Shown here in pieces: positions 7,213 through 16,980 of a stretch of DNA of 64,000 bases. The notes under the pieces were generated by a model that was given only the letters and a program-made list of their open reading frames with translations, ran no database searches and was not told where the DNA came from. The DNA comes from Sulfurimonas sp. (lineage in GTDB: Bacteria; Campylobacterota; Campylobacteria; Campylobacterales; Sulfurimonadaceae): the NCBI GenBank assembly GCA_028687935.1, contig JAQTZE010000003.1, forward strand, positions 62,001-126,000, in the 5' to 3' direction. The position numbers and the translations under genes are program-made. Numbering within the stretch: the stretch's first letter is position 1; every line of letters starts with the position of its first letter.

Positions 7213-9137
7213 AAGTCACTACTTTTGAGCGTTACGCCTTTGAGATGCGAAACTGGATAAGCAAACGCAATACCCTCGCCATCGCCAGTTATATCGAGTT
7301 TATCCATGATATTTCTAATGATAGCATTGACATTTTTGGATGGAGTGATAAACATCAGATTTGAGTCTGTCGCATCACTGTGGAGCCTGTTGTAGAAGTT
7401 GTCCATTTCATCAAGCCCCATGCCGTGGGCTTGCATGATAGTCACACCACGAGCTCCTGCATCTTTTGCTGCGAGGAGTGCTTCATCTTCTCTCTCATGT
7501 GGCACGATGACATGCACTGCTGAAAATGGCATACGGTAGGAGTGGCGTTTTTCTGTAGCACCTTGAACTTTTACAGTGGTAAGACCCATGTTTTGTGCAT
7601 CTTCAAGAGCATAGCGGAGTTCTTGGAGGTGCATTGACTCAAGTTCATGTTCTCCTTTGATACCCATCTTCTCGGTAATAACACCATAAAGCATCACAGT
7701 GAGCATAGGAAATAGCGAAGCAAACGCAATGAGCCCAAAACCATCAATAAGCGGATCACGCCCTGGGATATTGGTCGCAAGTCCAAGCCCAAGTGCCGCA
7801 ACAAGAGGCACCGTAACAGTTGATGTAGTCACTCCCCCGCTATCATAAGCAATTGGGACGATATATTTTGGGGCGATAAATGTTAGCGCGATAACAAACA
7901 TATAACCAGTCATGATATAGTAGACAATCTCGCCGCCGTTGACTATTCTAAACGCACCCAAAGAGATACCCATAGCCACACCTAAAGCGACAAACAAACG
8001 CAGTACAAAGTCATTTATCTTGCCATCACTTATCTCTTTGGCTTTTTTTGCAATAGCTGTCAGTGAAGGCTCAGCCATAGTCGTAGAAAAACCGATAGCA
8101 AAAGCAAAAGAGTAGATGACGACGGTACTGTCATTTTGTGTGAGTTGGAGCGCCATTGTCTCACCAAGAGAGAAAAGACCCATCTCCAAACCGATAACAA
8201 AAGCGTCAAGTCCGACTATAACAAGAGCAAAGCCTATGAGCACCTCTTTGAGGTTATCAATAGGTTTTTTTAAAACGGCATATTGAAAGAAGAGGATGAT
8301 AGCGAGGATAGGAATCACATCGGTTCCGACACTCAGAATCCCTTTGAGTAGAGCCAGCAGAGAAAAGTCAAACGCAGCTGCTGTTTCAGCCGTATGATGC
8401 ACCAGAGGCACTGCAACATCAGAAACTTGAATAAATTCGTAGACATATATCCCATAAAATTGTACAAAGATCATCGGTGTCAGTGACGCAAACGCAATCA
8501 AACCGAAGCCATCAAGGACAGGGTTACGTCCTTTGATAGTAGAAGCGAGACCAATTCCAAGCGCTGCGACAAGAGGGACTGTAACAGTAGATGTCGTAAC
8601 ACCGCCAAGGTCATAGGCAAGCCCAACGATCTCTTGAGGCGCAAACGCAGTAGTAGCCACGACGAGGATGTATCCAGAGATGATGTAGTAGTGAATAGGT
8701 GTGCCCTTGATGATTCTCCAGACACCCAAAACAATAGCAAAACCAACGGAAAACGCCACAACCATTCGTAGAGTAAAGGCGTCTATTCGCCCTGCACTGA
8801 TACTTGCAGCCTTGTCAGCTATGACTAAGAGCGCAGGTTCTGCAACTGTTGTCCCAAATCCTATCATAAACGCAAAGAGGACAATCCATCCAGTAGAACC
8901 TTTATGTGCAAAATCACTTGCAAGCCCTTCTCCTACTGGAAAAACTCCGACTTCAAGCCCAAGAAGAAACACTGCAAGACCTACGCCGACAATGGCAAGG
9001 CCGATGGCTGTTGAGAGCCAATTATCAGGCACATTTTGGATAATAGCGAGTTGGAAAAAGATGATGACCAATATGATAGGGAGCAGATCCCGAAAAGATT
9101 CTCGTAAAAGTATGAGAAAAGATCTGATATTGAGCAT
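7209..9137 (-). CDS. DUF1538 tandem-repeat membrane protein with P-II-like C-terminal domain
   Basis: A 642-residue polytopic membrane protein built from two homologous DUF1538 halves. Both carry the repeated signature of [17 protein letters not shown] and [11 protein letters not shown]. Residues from about 535 form a soluble domain ([20 protein letters not shown], then [16 protein letters not shown]) that resembles the P-II signalling fold. The architecture suggests a transporter or channel with a cytosolic nucleotide- or ligand-sensing domain; the substrate is unknown to me. The ATG at 9137 follows AAGGATAGCT. The diguanylate cyclase overlaps its end, so both are in one operon. Confidence 0.82.
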   Translation of the reverse strand: MLNIRSFLILLRESFRDLLPIILVIIFFQLAIIQNVPDNWLSTAIGLAIVGVGLAVFLLGLEVGVFPVGEGLASDFAHKGSTGWIVLFAFMIGFGTTVAEPALLVIADKAASISAGRIDAFTLRMVVAFSVGFAIVLGVWRIIKGTPIHYYIISGYILVVATTAFAPQEIVGLAYDLGGVTTSTVTVPLVAALGIGLASTIKGRNPVLDGFGLIAFASLTPMIFVQFYGIYVYEFIQVSDVAVPLVHHTAETAAAFDFSLLALLKGILSVGTDVIPILAIILFFQYAVLKKPIDNLKEVLIGFALVIVGLDAFVIGLEMGLFSLGETMALQLTQNDSTVVIYSFAFAIGFSTTMAEPSLTAIAKKAKEISDGKINDFVLRLFVALGVAMGISLGAFRIVNGGEIVYYIMTGYMFVIALTFIAPKYIVPIAYDSGGVTTSTVTVPLVAALGLGLATNIPGRDPLIDGFGLIAFASLFPMLTVMLYGVITEKMGIKGEHELESMHLQELRYALEDAQNMGLTTVKVQGATEKRHSYRMPFSAVHVIVPHEREDEALLAAKDAGARGVTIMQAHGMGLDEMDNFYNRLHSDATDSNLMFITPSKNVNAIIRNIMDKLDITGDGEGIAFAYPVSHLKGVTLKSSDL

Positions 9138-9298
9138 AGCTATCCTTAGTAAATAATGGTGGAATTGTATAACAAAGCCTCTGAGTTTGGGATAAATATA
9201 GATAGAAAAGGGATGAAACGCAGGCTAAGAAACTTTTTTTTAAGAAACTTTTAGGATAGATAAATATAACTATTGCTAAAATTCCATTCCTCCACAGT

Positions 9299-9386
9299 GG
9301 ACAATTGGGAGAGTGGTTGAATCCAGTCGCCTGGAACGCGGCCGTAGTTAATTCTACCGTGAGTTCGAATCTCACATTGTCCACCA
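9299..9386 (+). tRNA. tRNA-Ser (anticodon GGA)
   Basis: The acceptor stem GGACAAT pairs with ATTGTCC. The anticodon stem GTCGC/GCGGC encloses the loop CTGGAAC, giving anticodon GGA (reads UCC/UCU). A long variable arm (GTAG/CTAC) identifies class II serine tRNA. The T arm is GTGAG TTCGAAT CTCAC. The CCA end is encoded (9384-9386). The discriminator base is A, where G is commoner for tRNA-Ser. The cus locus begins right downstream. Confidence 0.95.
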
Positions 9387-9425
9387 CTCATTCATTGCAC
9401 ACACTTCCCAATTCAAATCAATTAC

Positions 9426-12400
9426 CTACTTTGATCGCAACATGTATTTCGCATAGATCTCATATAAAACAGGAATCACCACAAGGCTAAGCAATGCTGA
9501 ACTCAGTACGCCGCCGAGCATCGGTGCGGCTATGCGCTGCATCACTTCACTGCCGACTCCGTGCGTGTACATGATAGGCAGAAGTCCTGCAAGTATGGCA
9601 AAAACCGTCATCAGTTTTGGTCGTACTCTTTTGACTGCACCCTCATAAATAGCATCATTGAGTTCTTTGTGGCCAAACTCCTCACCAAACTTCTCTTTTG
9701 ACTCCTGGAGTGCTTCTTGAAGATAGACTATCATCACTATGGCAGTCTCAGCGGCGATGCCAAGGAGTGCCAAAAAGCCTACGACTACGGCTATACTCAT
9801 GTTGAAATCGAGTATATCCACATATAAAAGTCCTCCCAAAAGTGCAAAAGGTAGCGTGAAAAAGACGATGAGTGTTGGTACAAGCTCTTTGAGTGCGAAG
9901 TAGATAAGTAGAAGAATCACCAAAAGTACAGAGGGGACGATCCATATTATTTTGGCCATTGCAGAGTCAAGATATTCACTCTGACCGGCCCACTCCAGAT
10001 AATAGCCAGCAGGCAGTTTTACATTTTCTAAAAGTTTCTTTGCCTCTTGTTTGTACTCGGAGGCGCTTATATTTGTCTGCGGTGTGATGTAGATAAATGT
10101 CACTGGAGCCGCCATCTCACTTTTGATGACAGAAGCGCTCTCTTTGTAGTCGACTTTTGCAAAAGTACGCAGCGGTACAAAACCAAGCGGTGTTTTTATC
10201 AGAAGATTTTTTATAGACTCTATCTCTCTTCTTTCATTGTCATCAAATCTCAGTGCGATCGGATAGCGTTCCAGCCCTTTATACATTGTCGATATTTTCA
10301 TACCTCCAATAGCGGTCGAGACATAATCCAGGAGATACTCTTTTTTGATGTTGTATCGGGCAAGTTCTTTTGCATCTATATTGATGTCAAGATAGTATCC
10401 TGCACTCGCCTGATCTGCAAACACGGAGAGTGTCTTGTCGTAGCCTCTGAGGGTACTCTCTATCTCTTTGCCGTACTTTTGGAGTCCATCTGCATCTTTG
10501 CCGTAGAGTTTGATGCCAAGAGGCGTTCTGATACCGCTGAGAAGCATATCGATCCGTCCACGAATCGGGTAGGTCCATGAGTTTACAAGCCCTGGGATAT
10601 GAAGCGCTTCTTCGAGCTGATTCATCAGTTTTTCGTGCGTCATTCCTTCTCGCCACTGCTCTTTTGGTTTGAATGTTATGATAGTTTCTATCATGCTCAG
10701 CGGAGCGGGATCGGTCGCTGAGTTTGCACGCCCGCCTTTGCCAAAAACCATCTCTACTTCAGGGAATGACTTGATGATAGCATCTGTTTTTTGTGTGATC
10801 ATCTTGCTTTGATCGACGCTTATGCCGTAGGGGGTGACAGGCATATACATCACGCTCTGCTCATTGAGCGGCGGCATAAACTCCCATTTGAGACCTTTGT
10901 AAAGCGGATAGATATATCCAAGAGCCAAAATAACTGCTATGAGAACAAGGTATTTGAGTTTAAGTCCATAGACGATAAGCGGATGGTAAAGCCAGATAAA
11001 AAAACGGTTGAGCGGATTTTTGTTTTCACTAAGAATCTTCCCTTTTACGAAGAAGAGCATCAAAACCGGTACGAGTGTTATAGACAAAATTGCTCCTGCA
11101 CTCATGGCAAAAGTTTTTGTAAACGCAAGTGGCGTAAAGAGTAAGCCCTCTTGACCTGAAAGTGCAAAGATAGGTAAAAAAGAGACGACGACCAAAGAGA
11201 GAGCAAAAAAGATGGGACGACCGACAACTTTGGAAGAAGCTGCAATCGCTTCAAATCTCTCTTTTTGGCTGAGTCTCTCGCCTTTTATCTCTTCAAGTTT
11301 CACAATACTTTTATGTGCATTTTCTATCATGACTATCGTAGCGTCCACCATTGCGCCGATGGCGATAGCAATACCGCCCAAACTCATGATGTTTGAGCCG
11401 ATGCCAAAGAGTTTCATCAATAAAAATGTAGCACCGATTGTAAGCGGTAAAACGATGAGAACAATGATTGATGAGCGAAGATGCATCAAAAACAGAGCGA
11501 TAACCACGATAACGATGATACTCTCTTCGATGAGGGTGGACTTTAGATTTCCGACGGCTTTTTCAATGAGCGTAGAGCGGTTATAGACATTGAGTACTTC
11601 GACACCATCGACTTGGAGTTCACTCATCTTTTTCTCGATGCGTTTGATAGTTGTGTAGACATCTGCACCGTATCGCACCATCACGATGCCGCCGACTACT
11701 TCGCCTTCCCCGTTGAGATCAGCCACACCACGGCGAGGTGCAGGGACAAGCTCTACTTTTGCTATGTCGCCTATGGTTATAGGTGTGTCCGCTTTTGTGC
11801 CTACGACAAGGGATCGGATGTCACCTAGATCTTTGAGATATCCTTTTGCCTGAACCATCCATTCGTAGCCGTTTTGTATGACGATCCGTCCGCCTGTGTC
11901 GTTGTTGTTTGCCTGAAGGGTTTTTGCAATATCCTGGATGCTGAGGTTGTATCTGACTAAAGTATCATTCTCTATGGTGACCTGATACGTCGGTACAAAT
12001 CCGCCAATACTTGCCACTTCACTGACCCCATCCACGCCTAAGAGGGCAAATTTGTAGTAATAGTCCTGCAGCGTTCGGAGCTCGCTGAGGTTTTTGGTCT
12101 TGGAAGTGAGCGCGTACTCATAGACCCAGCCGACACCACTTGCATCGGGACCGAGACTCACTTTCATAGAAGAGGGAAGCTGTGCGTTGAGCGTGGTTAG
12201 CTGTTCAAGTACACGTGAGCGTGCCCAGTAAAGGTCTGTGCCTTCTTTGAAGATGATGTAAATGAGGGCATTCTCATAGGTAGAAAATCCTCTGACAGTT
12301 TTTATGTCCGCTATGGCTAAAAACTGGGAGACTAAGGGGTATGTACCCTGCGTTTCGATGATCTCAGGCGATTGTCCTGCCCAGTTTACTTGAACGATAA

Positions 12401-12539
12401 CCTGAGGAGGAGAAAGATCAGGAATAGCATCAAGAGGGGTGTTTCTCATAGCCCAAAAAGATGAAAAAATTAAAAAGAGGCCTGCCATGAGTACCAAAAA
12501 ACGATTTTTGAGACTCAGGTCTATAATCTTTTCTATCAT
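9426..12539 (-). CDS. cusA: Cu(I)/Ag(I) efflux RND transporter, inner membrane pump
   Basis: A 1037-residue heavy-metal RND pump that exports monovalent Cu/Ag from periplasm or cytosol through a tripartite complex. The three methionines of the E. coli CusA binding site are recognisable by context: YMPVTP (Met573 equivalent), DPAPLSMIE (Met623) and RIDMLLSG (Met672). The TM4 proton-relay segment IGAMVDATIVMIENAHK is intact. Twelve membrane segments and two large periplasmic loops fit the family. The order with CusB and CusC is conserved, with a 25-base gap to cusB. The over-represented AAACGCA word is almost absent here, unlike neighbouring genes. A CzcA-type divalent specificity is less likely given the methionines. 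Confidence 0.93.
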   Translation of the reverse strand: MIEKIIDLSLKNRFLVLMAGLFLIFSSFWAMRNTPLDAIPDLSPPQVIVQVNWAGQSPEIIETQGTYPLVSQFLAIADIKTVRGFSTYENALIYIIFKEGTDLYWARSRVLEQLTTLNAQLPSSMKVSLGPDASGVGWVYEYALTSKTKNLSELRTLQDYYYKFALLGVDGVSEVASIGGFVPTYQVTIENDTLVRYNLSIQDIAKTLQANNNDTGGRIVIQNGYEWMVQAKGYLKDLGDIRSLVVGTKADTPITIGDIAKVELVPAPRRGVADLNGEGEVVGGIVMVRYGADVYTTIKRIEKKMSELQVDGVEVLNVYNRSTLIEKAVGNLKSTLIEESIIVIVVIALFLMHLRSSIIVLIVLPLTIGATFLLMKLFGIGSNIMSLGGIAIAIGAMVDATIVMIENAHKSIVKLEEIKGERLSQKERFEAIAASSKVVGRPIFFALSLVVVSFLPIFALSGQEGLLFTPLAFTKTFAMSAGAILSITLVPVLMLFFVKGKILSENKNPLNRFFIWLYHPLIVYGLKLKYLVLIAVILALGYIYPLYKGLKWEFMPPLNEQSVMYMPVTPYGISVDQSKMITQKTDAIIKSFPEVEMVFGKGGRANSATDPAPLSMIETIITFKPKEQWREGMTHEKLMNQLEEALHIPGLVNSWTYPIRGRIDMLLSGIRTPLGIKLYGKDADGLQKYGKEIESTLRGYDKTLSVFADQASAGYYLDINIDAKELARYNIKKEYLLDYVSTAIGGMKISTMYKGLERYPIALRFDDNERREIESIKNLLIKTPLGFVPLRTFAKVDYKESASVIKSEMAAPVTFIYITPQTNISASEYKQEAKKLLENVKLPAGYYLEWAGQSEYLDSAMAKIIWIVPSVLLVILLLIYFALKELVPTLIVFFTLPFALLGGLLYVDILDFNMSIAVVVGFLALLGIAAETAIVMIVYLQEALQESKEKFGEEFGHKELNDAIYEGAVKRVRPKLMTVFAILAGLLPIMYTHGVGSEVMQRIAAPMLGGVLSSALLSLVVIPVLYEIYAKYMLRSK

Positions 12540-12564
12540 AAGCGCATCCTTTTTTTATATTTAC

Positions 12565-13560
12565 TCAATATAAGCCGTTGATTTGGGCATCACTATCCAT
12601 CATAAAGAGCGCGTTGTTTACGACTTCATCACCTTCAGCAAGGCCGCTTTTTATGATATACGTATCAGGATTCAAGAGTTTAACCTGAATCTCTTTAGGT
12701 GTGTATTCGCCTTGATATTCTCCAAGGCCAAAGACAAAGAACTTGCCATTTTTTCTCACAACTGCAGTCGAGGGAAGGGTAAGATACTCTTTTTCACCCG
12801 AGCTCATTACAGCGCTCATGTACATGCCTGGTTTGAGAACAAGACCTTTGTTTGCAACTTCTAGTCTGAGGGTAAAGCTCTCCTCTTTTTGGTCAAGACG
12901 GGGGTAGAGTTCTCCTTTTTTTGCTACAAATATTTCTCTACTTGAGGGTGTCGTGAGTTTGAACTCCTGCACATCATTTACAAGTGCGAGCTGATCTTGA
13001 TGTACCTTTAGCTCCACCCATACTTTGTCAAGATTGACGATCTCAAAAAGGCTGCTTTTTGCGTTGAATGATGAGCCATTGCTGATGGATTTTTTAAATA
13101 CATATCCGTCTGCGGGTGATATGAGCGTAGTAAATCGCGATACTTTGTTGTTTTTTCTCACACTCGCTATCTCGGCAGAGGGGATATCTAAAAGTTCAAG
13201 CTTTGTTTTTGCGCTCTCAAGCATAGAAGGATTTGGGCGTATTTCTGAGAATTTTATAGTGCTAAGATAGTCGTCTTTGGCTTTGAGAACTTCTGGAGAG
13301 TAGACCTTTGCCAAGGCTTCTCCTTTTCTCACTTTTGTATAGAGCTTATCTGCGTACATAGATTCTACAAAACCACCAAATCTAGGAGAGATATCATAGA
13401 CTCTTGCCTCATCCACTTTGACAAAACCATAGCTCACGCTGCTTTTTGTATGTGGAGCGTGTTGTACTTTGACAGTCTGGACATTGAAAAGTTGTTGTAC
13501 GTTTGCCTCTTTCGCGTGTGAAAAAGTCACTAAAAGAGCTAAGGCTACTAAATATCGCAT
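12565..13560 (-). CDS. cusB: Cus-type RND efflux periplasmic adaptor (membrane fusion) protein
   Basis: A 331-residue adaptor that links the CusA pump to the outer membrane channel. An N-terminal signal peptide (YLVALALLVTFSHA) is followed by barrel and lipoyl halves and a short alpha-hairpin. The segment VYDISPRFGGFVESMYADK begins the lipoyl domain, and the ADGYVFKK-GSSFN region ends it. It is shorter than E. coli CusB (about 400) because it lacks the long N-terminal methionine extension. Its start codon overlaps the cusC stop (TAATG), showing translational coupling. Confidence 0.88.
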   Translation of the reverse strand: MRYLVALALLVTFSHAKEANVQQLFNVQTVKVQHAPHTKSSVSYGFVKVDEARVYDISPRFGGFVESMYADKLYTKVRKGEALAKVYSPEVLKAKDDYLSTIKFSEIRPNPSMLESAKTKLELLDIPSAEIASVRKNNKVSRFTTLISPADGYVFKKSISNGSSFNAKSSLFEIVNLDKVWVELKVHQDQLALVNDVQEFKLTTPSSREIFVAKKGELYPRLDQKEESFTLRLEVANKGLVLKPGMYMSAVMSSGEKEYLTLPSTAVVRKNGKFFVFGLGEYQGEYTPKEIQVKLLNPDTYIIKSGLAEGDEVVNNALFMMDSDAQINGLY

Positions 13561-14750
13561 TACATTTCTCCTCGCATTGCTTCAAGCGAAGCTAAAGTTT
13601 TAAAGTACAAGGCCACCGCATCTATGCTCTGCTCATCAAGAGAGAGTTTTTTTTGCAAGAGTTCGATGTAGACGAAAAGATCTGCGCCGTTTTGTATGGA
13701 AGAGCTTGTCAGATCAAACATATGTGAGAGTTTTGGCAGAGAATCATTTTGGATAATAGTGTAGGTTTTATGTGCATAGAGAAGTCTTGCATACGCCTCT
13801 TCAATCTCTGCACTGAGTGAGTTTTGAAAATCAGAGACTTCGCTTTTGTTTGCCAGCAAGAGTTTTCTTGATGCCTCTTCCTGAGACTTTTCAGTTCCAT
13901 AAATTGGCAATGAAAAAGCGATCCCAACGCTCAGATAATCTTCAAATGATTCACGGCGATAGTAGCCCACTTGTACGCTAGGATCGACGTAAGAGGCAAG
14001 CTCTTTGATTTTCAGCTCAGCAGCTGCCTCTTTTGTCGCTGCTTCTTTTAGTTTATAGGTGCTATTTTGATTTGTTGCATCTTGGAAGTATTGCAAAGTT
14101 TTTGGTCTATCCATCTTCATATTGAGTTCAACCGAGCTTACATCCATGGCACTGAGATAGCTTACTTTTTTATAGAGTCCTGTGAGGATACTCTCGAGTT
14201 TGATCTTTTTTATTTTAAGTTCAGAGAGTGAGAGTTCTGCTGACATTATGCCCATGTGAGATCTGTTGTCGCTGCTGCTGTAGGAGGTGTAGAGATCGAT
14301 ATTCTGGTCTGTGAGTTTGATGTTGTCGTTGGTTATTTTGATATTTTCTTCAATCTGCCAGATGGAGTAGGCTGTTGTTTTGAGTGCTTCGATGAGCTTG
14401 ACTTTTGCCTCTTCGAGACTAAAGCTGAGCTTCTCTTTTTTCGCAGTTATTTTTTCGCTGTTTGCATCTCTTTTGCCAAAATAGGGAATTTTTTGTTTGA
14501 GGCTTATGGAGCTGTATTGCATAGGTTCTATAGAACGGTTTGTCGGATCTTTGAACTGTATATCGCCAACACTAAGAGAGAGCTCGGGGTTTGTAAAGTT
14601 TCTGCTTGCATCATACTCATCATCGATACTGCTCAGCTTTTGCTCGATAGCACTCAGGGAGATATGTGTATTTTTTGCATTCTCAATGAGTGTGGCGAGA
14701 GGCGTTGCACCAAGCCACAGAGGAAAAAACAGTAAGAGATACCGTTTCAT
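13560..14750 (-). CDS. cusC: TolC-family outer membrane channel of the Cus efflux system
   Basis: A 396-residue outer membrane efflux protein with a signal peptide (LLLFFPLWLGATPLA) and the two internally similar helical repeats of the TolC family. SLKQKIPYFGKRDANSEK and SVGIAFSLPIYGTEKSQEE are the two repeat landmarks. It gives the exit duct for the CusBA pump. A strong AGGAGAGG site precedes the ATG. It lies 9 bases after the YtkA-like gene and overlaps cusB. Confidence 0.85.
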   Translation of the reverse strand: MKRYLLLFFPLWLGATPLATLIENAKNTHISLSAIEQKLSSIDDEYDASRNFTNPELSLSVGDIQFKDPTNRSIEPMQYSSISLKQKIPYFGKRDANSEKITAKKEKLSFSLEEAKVKLIEALKTTAYSIWQIEENIKITNDNIKLTDQNIDLYTSYSSSDNRSHMGIMSAELSLSELKIKKIKLESILTGLYKKVSYLSAMDVSSVELNMKMDRPKTLQYFQDATNQNSTYKLKEAATKEAAAELKIKELASYVDPSVQVGYYRRESFEDYLSVGIAFSLPIYGTEKSQEEASRKLLLANKSEVSDFQNSLSAEIEEAYARLLYAHKTYTIIQNDSLPKLSHMFDLTSSSIQNGADLFVYIELLQKKLSLDEQSIDAVALYFKTLASLEAMRGEM

Positions 14751-14759
14751 AGCCTCTCC

Positions 14760-15140
14760 TTAGATGTTGAGTGAAGTTTTCACTCTGATTTTTTTACCCT
14801 CTTTTGGAGTGATAAATATTTGTACCTGCCAAGTCCCTCGCATAGAGAGATTTACTTCCGCTTCATAAGAACCATTACCGAGATCCTTCGCTGTACTTGT
14901 CCCTTCCATCGCTGGCATACCAGGCATCGCGGGCATAAAAACTTTTATACTCACCTCAGCATCCTTGAACTTCTCATCCGCAAGGACGATTTTCATGCTG
15001 TTGTTACCAACGCTCAGCGGCTTTTCAGAGATGAGTGTTACTTTGACATCAGCCGAAGTAGCGACCTTTTCAAAAGCGCTAGCTTGCAGCAGAGTTGCAC
15101 CTAAAAGTGTTACAAATAAGATTTTTACCAATGTTTTCAT
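14760..15140 (-). CDS. YtkA-like periplasmic protein with methionine-rich metal motif
   Basis: A 126-residue exported protein. A signal peptide (about 1-22) is followed by an immunoglobulin-like YtkA/FixH domain. The stretch MPAMPGMPAMEG places four methionines close together, a pattern typical of periplasmic Cu(I) or Ag(I) binding. It is the first gene of the cus transcript and may serve as a metallochaperone, like CusF by position but not by sequence. An AAGGATAG site precedes the ATG. Metal binding is inferred. Confidence 0.75.
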   Translation of the reverse strand: MKTLVKILFVTLLGATLLQASAFEKVATSADVKVTLISEKPLSVGNNSMKIVLADEKFKDAEVSIKVFMPAMPGMPAMEGTSTAKDLGNGSYEAEVNLSMRGTWQVQIFITPKEGKKIRVKTSLNI

Positions 15141-15200
15141 TTTTCTATCCTTGTAGTGTTTGCAAGAATTATATTTGCGGATTGTGAGGAGTTTGTGAGC

Positions 15201-15206
15201 TATAAT
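15201..15206 (+). promoter_or_regulatory. -10 box of a probable leaderless promoter for the cusR-like gene
   Basis: TATAAT ends 6 bases before the ATG at 15213, so transcription should start at or next to the start codon. There is no usable Shine-Dalgarno at that ATG. The divergent cus transcript starts less than 100 bases away, so both share this control region. Confidence 0.55.
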
Positions 15207-15212
15207 GCTTTT

Positions 15213-15860
15213 ATGAAGATTTTATTACTAGAAGACGATACGGTACTTGCCAACATTTTGGTGGATTTTTTGAGCGAGAAGTATGAAGTGGTACACACAT
15301 ACAGCATGAAAGAGGCGCTTCGTCTAAGCGAAGCAGATAATTATGATCTCTACATCTTTGACATCAATGTCCCTGATGGAGACGGTATCTCTCTTGTGCG
15401 TGAGATCAGAGCTTTTCGTGATGAGACGCCTGTGATTTTTATCACTGCGTTTCATGACACGAAACACCTCAAAGATGCTTTTGAATCAGGTGCAAATGAC
15501 TTTATAAAAAAACCTTTTGACCTCGAAGAACTCACACAACGTGTAGAAAACATTAAAAGATATTGTGGGCTTGCGTCCATACTTCACTTGGGCGATGAAA
15601 TGGAGTTTGACACGAGTACCTTTATGCTCAAAAACAGAGGTATTTTACATAGACTCAGTAGTAAAGAGAGTATGTGTCTGCACTATCTCTACAAGAATCG
15701 TCATCGCGTCGTAAGTGCGGATGAGATGCTACAAAATCTGTGGGAATATGATGAGATGCCATCTTCAGACACCATCAGGACACTTATAAAAGAGCTCAGA
15801 AAACATCTCGGACATGCACATATTCAAAATATACGAGGGGAGGGCTACAGGTTTGAATAA
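15213..15860 (+). CDS. OmpR/PhoB-type response regulator of the Cus system
   Basis: A 215-residue two-component regulator. The receiver domain starts MKILLLEDD (acidic pocket). The phospho-acceptor Asp is in the YIFDINVPDGDG segment, and the conserved Lys in FIKKPF. A winged-helix DNA-binding domain follows, ending in RTLIKELRKHLG and IRGEGYRFE. The start at 15213 is chosen because the receiver fold begins there; upstream codons contain the promoter. It lies divergent to the cus pump genes and overlaps its kinase by 8 bases, so CusR-like copper control is the likely role, though the signal is inferred from neighbours. Confidence 0.88.
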   Translation: MKILLLEDDTVLANILVDFLSEKYEVVHTYSMKEALRLSEADNYDLYIFDINVPDGDGISLVREIRAFRDETPVIFITAFHDTKHLKDAFESGANDFIKKPFDLEELTQRVENIKRYCGLASILHLGDEMEFDTSTFMLKNRGILHRLSSKESMCLHYLYKNRHRVVSADEMLQNLWEYDEMPSSDTIRTLIKELRKHLGHAHIQNIRGEGYRFE

Positions 15861-16980
15861 CTTGGAAAAAAGATCGTTTTACTCCTTTTTGGCACTTTAT
15901 CTTGGCTCTTCACTCTTTTTTTTGATGCTCTCCGGGTATTGGTACTTCACTGCACAAAAGAGCGCTTTAGAAAATACGACCTACTATAAACTCCAACACT
16001 TGGCGGATAGTATATCGGGTCTTATCATCCATGCACAGATGAGTGGTACTCCGCTAATATTGCCAAAAATAGAAGAACATTATGAGTATATGCTGATAAA
16101 GAGCGAAGAGAAGCGCTCGTTTGAGAAAAACTATTTTGAAGAAAACGCTTATAAGATCTTAGTCTCTTCGGCACCTCAGAAGCACTTGGATATAGAGTAT
16201 GTCGTCATAAAAACAGATGTCTATCATCATGAGCTGCAGAAGCTTCAAAAAAATATTCTGCTTACCTCAATAGCTATTTTTTTGGCTATAGTCCTTATCT
16301 CTTGGATACTTTCAAAACTTTTTATGCGACCTATCCATGAAAAAGTAAGGCAGATAGAGCAGTTTATACAAGATATCTCACATGAGCTCAATACACCGAT
16401 AACAGCACTGCAGATGAGTGCCAAAAGAGCGATGCAAAAAGGGGTCTATGATGCAAAAATCCTCACAAATATCTCGATAAGCACAAAACAACTCTACAGT
16501 ATCTATCAGTCTTTGGCATATCTGAGTTTTAACATACCGCAGCAAGAAGCAAAGCCTGTAAGCCTCAAGCCTGTCTTGGACTCTGCCATCGAGTACTACA
16601 GAGAGCTCTCCCATGCAAAAAACATAATAATAAGAGCAACTGTCGCAGATGTGACACTCACAATTATAGAGACAAAAGCAGAATTGCTTTTCTCCAACCT
16701 CATCTCAAACGCCATAAAATACTCTATGCCAAATACGACAATCGGCATCATTTTGCGTGAAGGCTATTTCAGTATTGAGGATGAAGGTGTCGGTATTGCA
16801 AAAGAGAAGCTCGAAGAGATCTTCAAACTTTACAAAAGAGGCTCAAGCCTCGCAGGCGGTTTTGGAATCGGGCTGAGTATCGTAAAGCAAATTTGTGATG
16901 AGTTTCATATAAAGGTGGATGTGCGCTCTGAGTTAGACCATGGAAGCTGTTTTACACTTACCTGGTCGAGCAATCACTAG
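15853..16980 (+). CDS. Sensor histidine kinase of the Cus system (TTG start)
   Basis: A 375-residue membrane kinase. A first transmembrane helix near residues 10-30, a short periplasmic sensor of about 110 residues and a second helix precede the H-box DISHELNTPITALQ. The ATPase domain has N-box NLISNAIKYS and G-boxes DEGVGIA and GFGIGLSIV. No ATG is available at the start. TTG at 15853 lies about 8 bases after a strong GGGGAGGG site and overlaps the regulator gene. The stop is shared with the converging thiE end (4-base overlap). Confidence 0.87.
   Translation: MNNLEKRSFYSFLALYLGSSLFFLMLSGYWYFTAQKSALENTTYYKLQHLADSISGLIIHAQMSGTPLILPKIEEHYEYMLIKSEEKRSFEKNYFEENAYKILVSSAPQKHLDIEYVVIKTDVYHHELQKLQKNILLTSIAIFLAIVLISWILSKLFMRPIHEKVRQIEQFIQDISHELNTPITALQMSAKRAMQKGVYDAKILTNISISTKQLYSIYQSLAYLSFNIPQQEAKPVSLKPVLDSAIEYYRELSHAKNIIIRATVADVTLTIIETKAELLFSNLISNAIKYSMPNTTIGIILREGYFSIEDEGVGIAKEKLEEIFKLYKRGSSLAGGFGIGLSIVKQICDEFHIKVDVRSELDHGSCFTLTWSSNH

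Noticed and set aside
10047-10580. 177-codon plus-strand ORF inside the cusA gene
   Set aside because: Lies antisense to the periplasmic part of cusA, which has clear RND homology; the antisense product is rich in Cys, Arg and Phe and resembles no family.
15156-15212. Longer start for the Cus response regulator
   Set aside because: The first 19 codons precede the receiver fold and contain the TATAAT box; ATG at 15213 matches the family start.
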